A stretch of DNA of 64,000 bases from Paenibacillus rhizovicinus (GTDB lineage Bacteria > Bacillota > Bacilli > Paenibacillales > Paenibacillaceae): positions 3,402,001 through 3,466,000 of the forward strand of contig NZ_CP048286.1 of the NCBI RefSeq assembly GCF_010365285.1. Reading direction: 5' to 3'. Position 1 is the stretch's first letter; each line of letters starts with the position of its first letter. The notes under the pieces are model-generated. The model ran no database searches and was not told where the DNA came from. It was given only the letters and a program-made list of their open reading frames with translations. Shown piece after piece: positions 25,515-34,700 of the stretch. The position numbers and the translations under genes are program-made.

Positions 25515-25690
25515 AGCTTGCTTGCCTGCTCGTTTGCTCAACTGCTTGTCTGCTCGTTTGCTCAGTTGCATGCACACTTGTTCACTCGTTTGCTTAGTTG
25601 CTTTATTTGATCATTTGGCTCATTTGCTCATTTGCATGCTAACTTGCACGCTCACTTGCATGCTCACTAGCACGCTCCCTTGCACGCCAA
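25515..25690. repeat. low-complexity TTGC/GCTC repeat tract
   Basis: About 175 bp of drifting short repeats, such as CTGCTCGTTTGCTCA at 25526 and 25550 (24-bp period), then CACTTGCATGCTCACTAGCACGCT-like units. No gene is seen. Confidence 0.6.
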
Positions 25691-25698
25691 TTCCGCAC

Positions 25699-25744
25699 AA
25701 AAGGCTCCCGCAGCATCATCGAAATGATGCTGCGGGAGCCTTTT
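25699..25744. terminator. strong bidirectional terminator
   Basis: A perfect 21-bp-arm hairpin: AAAAGGCTCCCGCAGCATCAT, loop CGAA, and its exact complement ending TTTT, between convergent genes. Confidence 0.9.
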
Positions 25745-25765
25745 CCATTGTCGCCTGCGCCGGTC

Positions 25766-26977
25766 TTACCGGGCATTCTCGCGGGCGGACTCTCTCGACA
25801 ATCTGCGCCGTACCGCACCTAGCGCCGGAAGCGCGCAAATCCGTCCGATGTAGCGATCGAAGCCCTCCGCCAGCACGTCATGCTGAAACTCCGTCTTCGC
25901 GCGCTTGTAGCCGGCGCGCGCAAGCCGCTCTCGCAGCGCGGCGTCATTCGCCAGCCGAACGATGCCGGCCGCGATTTCATCCACGGATTGCGGATCGACG
26001 AGCAAGCCCGTAACGCCGTCCAGCACGGCTTCCGACGCACCGCCGGAACGCCCGGCGATGACGGGGACGCCGGCGGATGCCGCTTCCAGATAGACGATGC
26101 CGAAGCCTTCCGCGTCGCCCTTCTCCAGCTCCCGGCTCACCATGATGAATTGCTGGGACACATTATAATAATCGTTTACCCGCTCGCTGCCTTGCACGCT
26201 GCCCACGAACACTACCGCATCCGCGACGCCCGCCGCCTTGGTCAGCTGTTCCAGCCGCTCCCGGTCCGGCCCGTCTCCGACGATGACATAGACGGCGTTC
26301 GGAATCTTCTGCAGGACGGCCGGCATGGACGCAATCACCCTATCATGGCCTTTGCGCGTAACAAGCCGCCCTACCGATAGAATGACATATTTCCCTTCCA
26401 AGCCGTGCTCCCGAATCAGCTCCATGTCGGCCGGACGCTTCTCGTAGATGCGCTCCACGCCGGGATTGACGATGCCGATCCGGCGCGGATCGACCCCGTA
26501 TTCCTCCACCAGCTTCTTCGTGAAATGGCTGTTCGTCAGCACGCCGTCGGCTTTGCGCAGAATCAGCTTCACGATCGCGTTCAGACCGATGAAACGCCTG
26601 AACATCAGCATATCCATGCCATGGGTCGAAATGACGTACCGCCGCCCGGTGGTCACCTGAAGCAGCAAACCGATGAAACCGATAAGCACATAACCATATA
26701 TCGTGACGTCTGGGTCCTCGCCGCGCATCGTCCTGCGCACCTGTTTGAACAAGCGCAGCCAGCTGGTTACATCCGTACGTTCGTCCCGCAGGAAAGACCC
26801 TCGAACGATGCGGAACGACTGCCCTTCGTCGAATGCGGCGCTTCCCGGATATTCCGGGGCGACCACGGTCACGTCATGCTTCGAAAACTTGGAGAGGTTG
26901 TAATAGTAGTTCTGCATGCCGCCGATGCCTGGAGGGAACACGCCCGTTATAAGAACGACCTTCCTACGATTCCTCAT
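25766..26977 (-). CDS. glycosyltransferase family 4 protein
   Basis: A 403-aa GT-B glycosyltransferase (GT4, PimB/WaaG-like). The N-lobe holds LITGVFPPGIGGMQNYYYNL, the glycine-rich acceptor loop. The C-lobe has ILSVGRLVTRKGHDRVI, VYVIVGDGPDRERL and the nucleotide-sugar signature EGFGIVYLEAASAGVPVIAG with the conserved Glu pair. It probably adds a sugar from a nucleotide donor to a lipid or surface glycan. Its start overlaps the upstream flippase-like gene by 14 bases, so both are in one operon. Confidence 0.93.
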   Translation of the reverse strand: MRNRRKVVLITGVFPPGIGGMQNYYYNLSKFSKHDVTVVAPEYPGSAAFDEGQSFRIVRGSFLRDERTDVTSWLRLFKQVRRTMRGEDPDVTIYGYVLIGFIGLLLQVTTGRRYVISTHGMDMLMFRRFIGLNAIVKLILRKADGVLTNSHFTKKLVEEYGVDPRRIGIVNPGVERIYEKRPADMELIREHGLEGKYVILSVGRLVTRKGHDRVIASMPAVLQKIPNAVYVIVGDGPDRERLEQLTKAAGVADAVVFVGSVQGSERVNDYYNVSQQFIMVSRELEKGDAEGFGIVYLEAASAGVPVIAGRSGGASEAVLDGVTGLLVDPQSVDEIAAGIVRLANDAALRERLARAGYKRAKTEFQHDVLAEGFDRYIGRICALPALGAVRRRLSRESARENAR

Positions 26978-27962
26978 ATGTCTTCACCCTTCTCGTCATG
27001 TGGCTGACCGTTCTTACGATCGCCCAGAACATCACTTCGGCCATCATGTTCCATAAACGCGCGATGACGGATATATACAATGCGGTCTCGGAGCCAAGCT
27101 TCAGGGACAGGAAGTACACCAGAAACCCTTCCCGCACCCCTAGCCCGCCCGGCAGAGGGCTGAACAAGCCGAGCAGCCAAGAAGTCGCGAACGTCCCCGC
27201 GGCGTACAGCAAGCCGATATGGCCTCTGCCGAAGCTGTTCGTCAGCATCCAGAATGCGATACCCATGATGAAATGACTGCCAAGGAAGCAGACCAGATAG
27301 CCGAAGAACCGATTGCGCGACAATAAGGCATCCGCGCCGGTCGTCCGGAATGAAGCCGTCATTTTGCCGGCCGCCCGATGCAGCCATTTCCAGCGCGATG
27401 CCCGGACGAACAACCCGCGAACCGCAGTCGAGCCCTTGTCGTAATAGACGTATGCCAGTATTAACACGGCGAGAACGGCAACTATGCACAAGATTGGGGC
27501 AATGTCCAAGCTGACGAGCAGAATGAGCGCATAACAGAGCGCCGCGGAGACGAGCAGGACGTTCTCATAGACGATCGACGACAGCTGCGCGTCAAGCGCA
27601 ACGCCCGCGCGCGAGGCAAGCACGACTCGGCCGGCGTAGTTCCAGAACCCGCCCGGGAGATACTTCGCGAATTGCGAGTCGATGAAGATGCGCAGGCCTT
27701 CCAGCAGCCGGAGCTTGCTGCCCTGCCGGTTCCGAATCGCCTTCTCCCCCGCCGCGTTCACGATCAAGACCCAAATGCCGGCCTGCAGCATCAGGAAGAA
27801 CGCGAATACGAGCATGGACGAATAGAATTGCAGGCTTGCATGCGCCAGGAACGATTCGATATCCGCCAGCTTGAGCGGAATGTTCCGCATTACGAAGAAG
27901 ATAATAACCCCGACAAGCGCAGCCTTCATAGCTGTCGGCGCCAACCTTCGCATCACCGCCAC
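26964..27962 (-). CDS. flippase-like membrane protein (UPF0104 / LPG-synthase TM type)
   Basis: A 332-aa membrane protein of the family related to the flippase half of lysylphosphatidylglycerol synthase. There are about eight hydrophobic segments, and the hallmark motif FSPLPGGLGVREG occurs near residue 265, with KYLPGGFWNYAGR near residue 100. It is coupled to a glycosyltransferase gene, so it may help to move or present a glycolipid. The start is uncertain: GTG 27962 lies 10 bases from GAGGAGG, while a TTG at 28004 has no site. Confidence 0.85.
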   Translation of the reverse strand: MAVMRRLAPTAMKAALVGVIIFFVMRNIPLKLADIESFLAHASLQFYSSMLVFAFFLMLQAGIWVLIVNAAGEKAIRNRQGSKLRLLEGLRIFIDSQFAKYLPGGFWNYAGRVVLASRAGVALDAQLSSIVYENVLLVSAALCYALILLVSLDIAPILCIVAVLAVLILAYVYYDKGSTAVRGLFVRASRWKWLHRAAGKMTASFRTTGADALLSRNRFFGYLVCFLGSHFIMGIAFWMLTNSFGRGHIGLLYAAGTFATSWLLGLFSPLPGGLGVREGFLVYFLSLKLGSETALYISVIARLWNMMAEVMFWAIVRTVSHMTRRVKTYEES

Positions 27963-28060
27963 TGACCCAGCACCTCCTCGGGTTCGGTAGAAGCCATCCT
28001 TCAATTGTAAACCCGAACTGTTTACGTAATGTCATCCGAAATAGCGATTCAAATTAAAAA

Positions 28061-28091
28061 AAGCCGTCCGGGAATCGGCCCGGAACGGCTT
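28061..28091 (-). terminator. terminator of the MFS-tetR operon
   Basis: AAGCCGT-CCGGG-AATCGG-CCCGG-ACGGCTT, with a run of seven T on the minus strand. Confidence 0.8.
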
Positions 28092-28111
28092 GTTGAATTT
28101 CGTATATATCA

Positions 28112-28741
28112 TTATAAATTGGTCATCCCGAGCGGCCCCAGCGGGTGCCCCGCTTCATAAAACGCCAGCGCCCGGTCGATGACCGAAACAAAGTCCGCCT
28201 CCGGATGGTCGACGCAATAATGATGCACGGCCATCATTGCGCCCATCACGGATCCGGCAAACAACAGCACTTCGAAATCGTTGCGAACCCGCCCCAGCCG
28301 CTTTGCCACGAGCTCCGCGATCATGAACATCGTTGCGTTCGTTTGCAGGAGCGAAGCGGCGCGCAGCTCGGGAACGGACTCCAAGAGCTTGAAGCGCTCA
28401 TACAGCGACTCCTTCTCGTCGCCCGTCATGTCGGCAAACCCTTCGCGCACGGCCGCGCGGAACGCCTGAATCGGACTTAATTCCGCAGGCTGCCTCAGGA
28501 AAGCGGCGATCAGAAGCGGATCGTTGTCATCCTCGAGGATCAGCGCTTCCTTCGTCGGGAAGTAACGGAAGAACGTGCTGGGCGATATTTCGCTCGCTTC
28601 CGCGATCTGCTCGATTGTCGTCGCCGCGTAGCCCTGCTCGCGAATGAGCCGCAGACCTTGCTGCTGCAAGGTCAGGCGGGTCTTCCGTTTCTTCTTCTCC
28701 CGAAGGCCGATCTTCCCGGGTTCCGGAACTTCCGATGACAT
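28112..28741 (-). CDS. TetR-family transcriptional regulator
   Basis: A 209-aa repressor. The N-terminal HTH region is LREKKKRKTRLTLQQQGLRL, TTIEQIAEASEISPSTFFRY and FPTKEALI; the helical rest is the ligand-binding domain. ATG 28741 lies 8 bases after GAGG; earlier GTG/ATG codons crowd the ribosome site. It is the second gene behind a multidrug exporter (gap about 34 bases), and very likely represses the shared promoter. Confidence 0.93.
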   Translation of the reverse strand: MSSEVPEPGKIGLREKKKRKTRLTLQQQGLRLIREQGYAATTIEQIAEASEISPSTFFRYFPTKEALILEDDNDPLLIAAFLRQPAELSPIQAFRAAVREGFADMTGDEKESLYERFKLLESVPELRAASLLQTNATMFMIAELVAKRLGRVRNDFEVLLFAGSVMGAMMAVHHYCVDHPEADFVSVIDRALAFYEAGHPLGPLGMTNL

Positions 28742-28775
28742 CCGCATCACCTCTTCTGTTTCATTGTATCCATAA

Positions 28776-30362
28776 TCAGTTTTGAACTTCCATCACAGGT
28801 CCGTCAGCATCCGCGTCCGACTCTTCTTTGTTCTTGTCGGTCGAGACCCTGGTCCCAAACTCCGTTTGCTGCTCGGGTATGCTACCTACCTTCAACACTT
28901 CCCGCTTAAGGAAGAAGCAGATGACGACGACGAGCAGCGCGAAGAAGAACGATACCCAATAGAGATGCTGGAACGCTTCGGAGAAGACGCCTTTAATTTG
29001 CTCGATCAGACTTGGGTCGATATCTTTGGGAATGCCGCCTTTCGCGGCTTGGCCGAGCTCCTGCGCTTGATCGGCCGGCAGTCCGCTCGCCAGCCCGCCG
29101 ATGCCCGACGTGATTTTGGCGGCCAGCAGGCTGCCGAAGATGCTCACGCCGATCGTCATGCCGAACGATTGGAACAGCGTAACCGACGTCAAGGCGATGC
29201 CGCTGTGTTCTTTGTCCACCGACTCCTGCACGATCAAGCTGTTATTGAATATGACTCCGAACCCGAGTCCAAGAATAACGAAGTACCCTAGAAGCGTGAT
29301 GATCGCCGTATTCATGTCGACGCCGGTCAACAGGAAGAACGCGAGCGCCGGCAGCAGCATCGATACGATGAAGGTCGTGCGGTAAGGCACTTTCGTCATG
29401 AGACGTCCCGTAATAACGCTGGCGATCACGGCGCCGACCATGAGCGGAAGCGTCAAGTAGCCGGATTCGATCGGCGTCAGGCCGAGCACGTTCTGAGCGA
29501 AGAACGGGAACGAAGCGAACGAGCCCATAACGCCGCAGACGAGAACGAAGACGATGATGGACAGGACGACGAACGTCCGGTTTTTGAATAAATGCATCGG
29601 CAGGATCGGCTCTTTGGCCTTCCGTTCGACGAAGACGAAGATGACGAGCAGCACCGCACCGAGTATCCATAGGCCGATCAGCGTCGGAGAGCTCCATGCG
29701 TACCCTTCCGTCTCATGCAGCACGGGCGTCAGCAGCAGCGAAACGATCGAGCTGACCAGCAGGAATGCGCCTGCCCAGTCGATGCTGGCGTTCTTGTTGC
29801 CGGTCGATTCCCTGAGTCCCGCGGACAGCACGATCGCAGCCACGACGCCGACCGGGATGTTGACCCAGAAGATCCAATGCCATGAAATATGCTCGGTCAG
29901 ATAACCGCCGATGAGCGGCCCGAGCAGCTGCGGGACGAACATGATCGCGCCGAAGACCCCCTGCATCTTGGCCCGTTGTTCAACGGTGAAGGTGTCCCCG
30001 AAGATCACCATGGCGAGCGGCATCAGACCGCCGGCGCCGATCCCTTGAATACCGCGGCCGAGCAGCAGTACGGGCATGTTCTCCGCGAATCCGCTCACGA
30101 TGGAGCCGGCGATGAACAAGCTCATGCTTAGAATGTAAATTTTCTTGCGGCCGTACAGATCGGCCAGCTTGCCGAGAATCGGCATGAAAGCCGTCATGGT
30201 CAGCATATAGATGCCGGCTACCCAGCCATACAGCGACAATCCGTTCAAATCGCGGATAATCGTAGGCATCGCGGTGCTGACGACCGTCTCATCGAGCTCC
30301 GCGAACACAATCCCGATAATCAGACCGATAATAATGAGTGCCTTGTTATTCGTGCGTGTCAA
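28776..30362 (-). CDS. MFS multidrug exporter, DHA2 (14-TM) family
   Basis: A 528-aa drug:proton antiporter. It shows the DHA2 signatures LDETVVSTAMPTIIRDL, motif A KLADLYGRKKIYIL and motif C FVPQLLGPLIGGYL, with 14 helices and a hydrophilic C-terminal tail. The TTG start at 30362 lies 8 bases after GGAGG. It is co-transcribed with the TetR gene. The promoter has two TTGACA boxes in direct repeat, a probable TetR control region. Confidence 0.94.
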   Translation of the reverse strand: MTRTNNKALIIIGLIIGIVFAELDETVVSTAMPTIIRDLNGLSLYGWVAGIYMLTMTAFMPILGKLADLYGRKKIYILSMSLFIAGSIVSGFAENMPVLLLGRGIQGIGAGGLMPLAMVIFGDTFTVEQRAKMQGVFGAIMFVPQLLGPLIGGYLTEHISWHWIFWVNIPVGVVAAIVLSAGLRESTGNKNASIDWAGAFLLVSSIVSLLLTPVLHETEGYAWSSPTLIGLWILGAVLLVIFVFVERKAKEPILPMHLFKNRTFVVLSIIVFVLVCGVMGSFASFPFFAQNVLGLTPIESGYLTLPLMVGAVIASVITGRLMTKVPYRTTFIVSMLLPALAFFLLTGVDMNTAIITLLGYFVILGLGFGVIFNNSLIVQESVDKEHSGIALTSVTLFQSFGMTIGVSIFGSLLAAKITSGIGGLASGLPADQAQELGQAAKGGIPKDIDPSLIEQIKGVFSEAFQHLYWVSFFFALLVVVICFFLKREVLKVGSIPEQQTEFGTRVSTDKNKEESDADADGPVMEVQN

Positions 30363-30400
30363 AATGTTTGCCTCCTCTTTCGTGCGTTTCGCATAATGAG

Positions 30401-30446
30401 AGTGTATATAAAATAATAGTTACTGTCAATTTGAATCATATGTCAA
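30401..30446 (-). promoter_or_regulatory. promoter of the MFS-tetR operon
   Basis: Minus strand: TTGACA (30429-30424), 17 bp, TACACT (30406-30401). A second TTGACA lies exactly 17 bp upstream (30446-30441), so the -35 hexamer is present twice. The stretch is A/T-rich compared with its surroundings. Confidence 0.55.
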
Positions 30447-30574
30447 AATTATTAAGATTGCTGCTCTCACGATAATAACGAAGATACCCGCGGATTATGA
30501 ACGGAGGATGAACACACTTTAGCGCCATAATGGCATATCATGATCACATTACTTGCCAAAATGGAGATGAAGCG

Positions 30575-31390
30575 ATGTCAGTCCCCATCCGAGCCAGAAT
30601 AAACAGCAAGACCAAGATAGATGTCTTGATCCCCGCGATCGAGAAAGATTTAGTCACGCTCCCCTACGTCATCGACGCCGTCAGAAAACAAGTGAAACAT
30701 CCTATCGGGCAAATCATGATCGTCTCTCCGGACCGCCCCCGGATGCGGAATCTGTGCAGGCGCAAGGGATGCCGATTCGTTAATGAAAACAGCGTGCTTC
30801 CAATCACGAAACGAAACATCCGCTATCGCTCCAAGAAATGGGAACGCTCCGGCTGGCTTTTTCAGCAATTATTGAAGATGAGCGGCGACAACCTGGGCAA
30901 TTCCAACTACTTTTTGGCCATTGACGCGGACACGGTGCTCATTCGTCCGCATGTATTCAGGATCGGCGCAAAGACGTTATTTTATTGCCGGAATTGGAGC
31001 CAGCCTGAATACTTTAAAACCTACCGGAAGCTTCTGGGCAGAAAGGCAGCCTCCCCTTCATCCTTCGTCACCCACTACATGCTGTTCGAGAAATCGAAGC
31101 TGCGGCGATTGAAACGCGTCATCGCGGCGAAACACCGCATGAGCTGGTACGCGGCGATCCTGAAAAAGATGGACCGCACGAAGCAGTTCGCATTCTCCGA
31201 ATTCGAAACGTACGGCAACTTTCTCTATGCGAACAATCCGAGCGGCGTCCTTCTCAGGAAGGCGCTGAACAAGAGCCTGTCGACGAACATCGCGCAGCTC
31301 TCCCCGGGACGAAGGAAGACGCTGGCGCGGAAGTACCGCTCGCTCTCCTTCCATAAACGCAAAGGCTATGCAAGGAGTAAGAAGCGATGA
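30575..31390 (+). CDS. DUF6492-like protein (glycosyltransferase-like)
   Basis: A 271-aa protein. KIDVLIPAIEKDLVTLPYVI and SNYFLAIDADTVLIRPHVF resemble the nucleotide-binding and DxD parts of GT-A glycosyltransferases; the family with this pattern is known as DUF6492. The C-terminal third is very basic (RRKTLARKYRSLSFHKRKG). The ATG at 30575 lies 8 bases after GGAG. It precedes the ManC-type gene by 84 bases on the same strand, so a role in surface sugar assembly is plausible. Base composition is slightly lower in G+C than its neighbours. Confidence 0.75.
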   Translation: MSVPIRARINSKTKIDVLIPAIEKDLVTLPYVIDAVRKQVKHPIGQIMIVSPDRPRMRNLCRRKGCRFVNENSVLPITKRNIRYRSKKWERSGWLFQQLLKMSGDNLGNSNYFLAIDADTVLIRPHVFRIGAKTLFYCRNWSQPEYFKTYRKLLGRKAASPSSFVTHYMLFEKSKLRRLKRVIAAKHRMSWYAAILKKMDRTKQFAFSEFETYGNFLYANNPSGVLLRKALNKSLSTNIAQLSPGRRKTLARKYRSLSFHKRKGYARSKKR

Positions 31391-31474
31391 TTTGAATTTG
31401 GATCAGGCTTCAGAAAGGATTCGAATTCCACTGTAACGATCGCCAGCCCTAATCTTTAGAGAGGAGGATTGCGC

Positions 31475-32857
31475 TTGCGGATTGTTCTATTGAGCGGCGG
31501 CTCCGGCAAGAGACTGTGGCCGTTGTCGAACGAGATTCGCTCGAAAATTTACTTGAAGCTCCTCCCCTCCGAAGACGGCGGCAAAGAATCCATGATTCAG
31601 CGGGTATGCCGACAGTTGGAGGAGGCCGGATTGCTCCCTTACAGCTCGATCGTTGCTCATCATAGCCAAGCTGAAATTACGCAAAATCATGTGGGCAGCC
31701 GCATTCTGTTCCATGCGGAGCCGCATCGAAGAGGGACGTTCGCGGCGGTTGCCCTGGCTGCAAGCTATTTGCATGCCCGGCAGCTGGCGGCGGCGGACGA
31801 AACGATCTGCGTGCTGCCGGTCGATCTATTCGTGGAGTCGGAGTTTTTCCGGTTGCTGCACGCGTTTCCCGATGTTCTTGCGCAATCAGGCGCGGATTTG
31901 GGCCTGCTCGGTACGACGCCGAAGCATCCCTCCAGCCAATTCGGATATATCGTGCCGCAGCCAACGGACAAGGGCGATCATACATCGCAGGCCTACGCTG
32001 CCGTTGATCAATTCATCGAGAAGCCGAACGAAGAAGCCGCGCGCCGTCTGATTGACAAGCAAGCGCTGTGGAACTGCGGCGTGTTCGCGTTTCCGTTGTC
32101 GTTCATGCTTTCGAGTTTGCAGAGCAAAGGTTTGCCCGTGGACTATGAAGACCTGCTTGATCGCTATGAACAGCTTCCCGAGGTTAGCTTCGATGTCGAG
32201 ATCGTGGAGAAGACGCAGCGCCGCGCGGTGATTGCCTATGATCAGGCTTGGCGGGATCTTGGCGACTGGAACGCGCTCCCGGATTATTTGGGCAGTCCCG
32301 TCATCGGCCAGGGAGAGATATCAAGCGACTCCGTTCATACGCACGTGGTCAACGAGCTCGCTTGTCCGATTCACGTAATCGGCCTTTCCAATGTCATCGT
32401 CGCTGCAAGCGCGGACGGTATTCTCGTGGCCAGCAAAGACAAATCCAATCAGATCAAACAGCGGTTAACCGACGGGCAGCAGCCCCGCTTCGGGGAGAAA
32501 AGATGGGGAACCTATCACGTGCTGGACGATGCCAAGACAGATGCGGAATCGGAAACCTTAACGCAGAAAGTCACCCTCCTGCCTGGGAAAAATACAAGCT
32601 ATCATCTTCACCGGAAGCGAACGGAGACGTGGATCATCCTCTCGGGCACTGGAGAATTCCTCTTGGACGCCGCGCATATGCAGATACAAGCCGGGGACGT
32701 GCTGCGGATCCCCGCCGGATCCAAGCACGCCGTCAAGGCGATTACGCCGCTTACGTTCATTGCAGTCCAGATCGGCGAGAATTTGCTGGGTGAAGAGGAC
32801 GTCCTGCGGATCGCCATGACATGGGAGGAAATTATCCGAGCTAGCAAGATGGGCTGA
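31475..32857 (+). CDS. manC: mannose-1-phosphate guanylyltransferase (fused to isomerase-type cupin)
   Basis: A 460-aa bifunctional-type enzyme. Residues 1-330 are a sugar-nucleotidyltransferase with LSGGSGKRLWPLSNE at the N-terminus and the FIEKP motif near residue 180. Residues 340-445 are the mannose-6-phosphate-isomerase-type cupin with HLHRKRTETWIILSGTGEF. The expected product is GDP-mannose for surface glycans. The usual pyrophosphorylase loop KQF is changed here to KIYLKLL (residues 25-31), which may matter for sugar specificity. TTG 31475 lies 7 bases after GGAGG. Confidence 0.87.
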   Translation: MRIVLLSGGSGKRLWPLSNEIRSKIYLKLLPSEDGGKESMIQRVCRQLEEAGLLPYSSIVAHHSQAEITQNHVGSRILFHAEPHRRGTFAAVALAASYLHARQLAAADETICVLPVDLFVESEFFRLLHAFPDVLAQSGADLGLLGTTPKHPSSQFGYIVPQPTDKGDHTSQAYAAVDQFIEKPNEEAARRLIDKQALWNCGVFAFPLSFMLSSLQSKGLPVDYEDLLDRYEQLPEVSFDVEIVEKTQRRAVIAYDQAWRDLGDWNALPDYLGSPVIGQGEISSDSVHTHVVNELACPIHVIGLSNVIVAASADGILVASKDKSNQIKQRLTDGQQPRFGEKRWGTYHVLDDAKTDAESETLTQKVTLLPGKNTSYHLHRKRTETWIILSGTGEFLLDAAHMQIQAGDVLRIPAGSKHAVKAITPLTFIAVQIGENLLGEEDVLRIAMTWEEIIRASKMG

Positions 32858-32919
32858 GTGCGGGAATTCCTTTAATCGGATATAGAATTTAGGGGATTAA
32901 GGATTCAAGGGGCTTAAAG

Positions 32920-32957
32920 ACAAAGACGCTGGAGCATGGGCCGCTCAAGCGTCTTTG
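32920..32957. terminator. bidirectional terminator
   Basis: ACAAAGACGCT...AGCGTCTTTGT with inner GAG/CTC pairs, between convergent genes. Confidence 0.75.
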
Positions 32958-32991
32958 TTGTTGTTTCGACTGGGCTTGGACGCTGCCGCTT

Positions 32992-33399
32992 TCATCGCGC
33001 CTCAAGCCGCCGGCCGATTTCCCAGTGGTGGCCGAACGGATCGGCAAGGCGGCCGATGCGCCAGCCATGCCCTTCGCCGACCGGCGCGATTTCGGCCGCC
33101 CCGGCCGCGATGGCCTGCCCGAACACGGCATCCGGGTCGCTCACGGTCAGAATCATGCGGACTGATCCGCCTCCGCTCCCTTTGTCAGGGGAGGAATCGG
33201 GATCCTCCTGAATCCAGAAGCCCGCGCCGCCTACGGCGAGCTCTGCGATTACGAGCCGGCCGTCCTCTTCCTCCAGCCGGTACAACTCCACGGAGCCGAA
33301 CGCCGTTTCGTAGAACCGCAGCGCCTCGGCAGCATTGCTTACCGAGAGCCACGGGGCGATTGATGCTGCGGACGGGACGTATCCTTTATGTTCATTCAT
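32992..33399 (-). CDS. VOC / glyoxalase-fold protein (PhnB-like)
   Basis: A 135-aa protein of the vicinal-oxygen-chelate superfamily. IAPWLSVSNAAEALRFYETA and WRIGRLADPFGHHWEIGRR mark the two ends of the paired beta-alpha-beta units, as in PhnB-like proteins. Some metal ligands of true glyoxalases are not obvious, so an enzyme activity cannot be assigned. It is a single gene, convergent with manC. Confidence 0.88.
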   Translation of the reverse strand: MNEHKGYVPSAASIAPWLSVSNAAEALRFYETAFGSVELYRLEEEDGRLVIAELAVGGAGFWIQEDPDSSPDKGSGGGSVRMILTVSDPDAVFGQAIAAGAAEIAPVGEGHGWRIGRLADPFGHHWEIGRRLEAR

Positions 33400-33623
33400 T
33401 AGCCGTTCCTCCTGTCGATATGGCGAAGAATATACCTTTATTATTCGCCGGATGACTGATGTCTTCCTGTTCGCCTAACCTTCAATGGTCTTGCTCGCCA
33501 CGCCACCAGGCAGTGCAGGGGATAGTGCAAACGGACTGATTTTTGCGGCGGGTGATTCTCATTCAGGAAATTATAGTAAAATAGAGTAGTCATAGGACAA
33601 GCATCATACAAGGAGTTGATTGC

Positions 33624-34613
33624 ATGCAGCAGAACAAATCGAACGAAACGGGTCATCGATCCAGAGCCGCACGCGTGCGGGAGAAGAAAGCCGGATCCAG
33701 CGGCATGCTGCTGACGACCGGGGCTTTTCTGATCGTGCTTTGCGCTATCTTATACGGTATATTCGCTTCGCATAAAGACTCCGGGTCTAAAGCTCTCGAG
33801 GCTTCCACGCCGCCTGCGGCGGGCAACGCTGCCAATGGAGGAGCCGGTTCCGGTACGAATCAGAATCAAGGACAAGCCGGCGATTCGGCTAACGCCGGCG
33901 CAAGCGCCAACGACTCGGATACCGCGAACGCTCCAGACTCTGCGGGTACGACCGATTCCCCGGGCGCGGCGGGAAGCGCCAATGATGCGGGCACGGCGGA
34001 TGCCGGCCAGCCGAGCGCGAACGCGCCATCCGATTCCAACGCCGGCGACGCGCCTGCTGCCGGCGATTCAGTGCCCGATTCCGGCGGAAACGCCGCTGCG
34101 GATACCGGGACCGACACTGCTCCGGCCGCCGATCCCGTTAAGCAAGAGCCTCCGAAACAAACCGGATCGGATAAGGGAACCAAGGCGCCCGCCGTCTCCG
34201 GCCACGCTTCGGGTTCGAAGCTCCCGACGACTTACGTCGTGAAGAAAGGCGATACGTTATCGACGATTTCCTTGAAGTTTTATCAATCCAAGCAGTATGT
34301 GGCCTTCTTGGCGAAACGCAACGGGATTGCGTTCGTGAACGACATGAAAGTCGGTGATACGATTAAGATTCCCGCTTTGACCTCGGATGCGGCATCGGTA
34401 CCCACCAAGCCTTCAAGCGCGGATTATTCCAAGGTCAAGCTGCCGGCAACCTACCTCGTTACTCCCGGCGATACGCTGTACCGCATTTCCGTGCTGTTCT
34501 ACCAATCGGGCGACTACGTGAGCTTCCTTGCGAAGCAAAACAACCTCAATGAGAAGGAAGGCCTGAAAGCCGGCATCTCGCTCCGCATTCCGGCCAAGCC
34601 CGCAGCGAAATAA
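33624..34613 (+). CDS. membrane-anchored protein with two LysM domains
   Basis: A 329-aa cell-wall protein. A basic N-terminus and one hydrophobic helix (residues 28-48, MLLTTGAFLIVLCAILYGIF) anchor it with the rest outside. Residues 50-195 are a low-complexity Ala/Gly/Asp/Ser/Asn/Pro linker long enough to span the wall. Two LysM domains follow (about 203-250, TYVVKKGDTLSTISLKFYQS; and about 275-324, TYLVTPGDTLYRISVLFYQS), which bind peptidoglycan glycans. No enzyme domain is present, so it may be a tether or organiser. Confidence 0.9.
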   Translation: MQQNKSNETGHRSRAARVREKKAGSSGMLLTTGAFLIVLCAILYGIFASHKDSGSKALEASTPPAAGNAANGGAGSGTNQNQGQAGDSANAGASANDSDTANAPDSAGTTDSPGAAGSANDAGTADAGQPSANAPSDSNAGDAPAAGDSVPDSGGNAAADTGTDTAPAADPVKQEPPKQTGSDKGTKAPAVSGHASGSKLPTTYVVKKGDTLSTISLKFYQSKQYVAFLAKRNGIAFVNDMKVGDTIKIPALTSDAASVPTKPSSADYSKVKLPATYLVTPGDTLYRISVLFYQSGDYVSFLAKQNNLNEKEGLKAGISLRIPAKPAAK

Positions 34614-34637
34614 GCTGCTGGCATGCCTAGTTGGCAC

Positions 34638-34684
34638 TTTAGAAAGAGCCTTCGCTCCGACCGGGAGTGAAGGCTCTTTCTAAA
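34638..34684. terminator. bidirectional terminator
   Basis: TTTAGAAAGAGCCTTC-GCTCC-GACC-GGGAG-TGAAGGCTCTTTCTAAA between convergent genes. Confidence 0.88.
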
Positions 34685-34700
34685 GATTGTGCCCCGTCGG

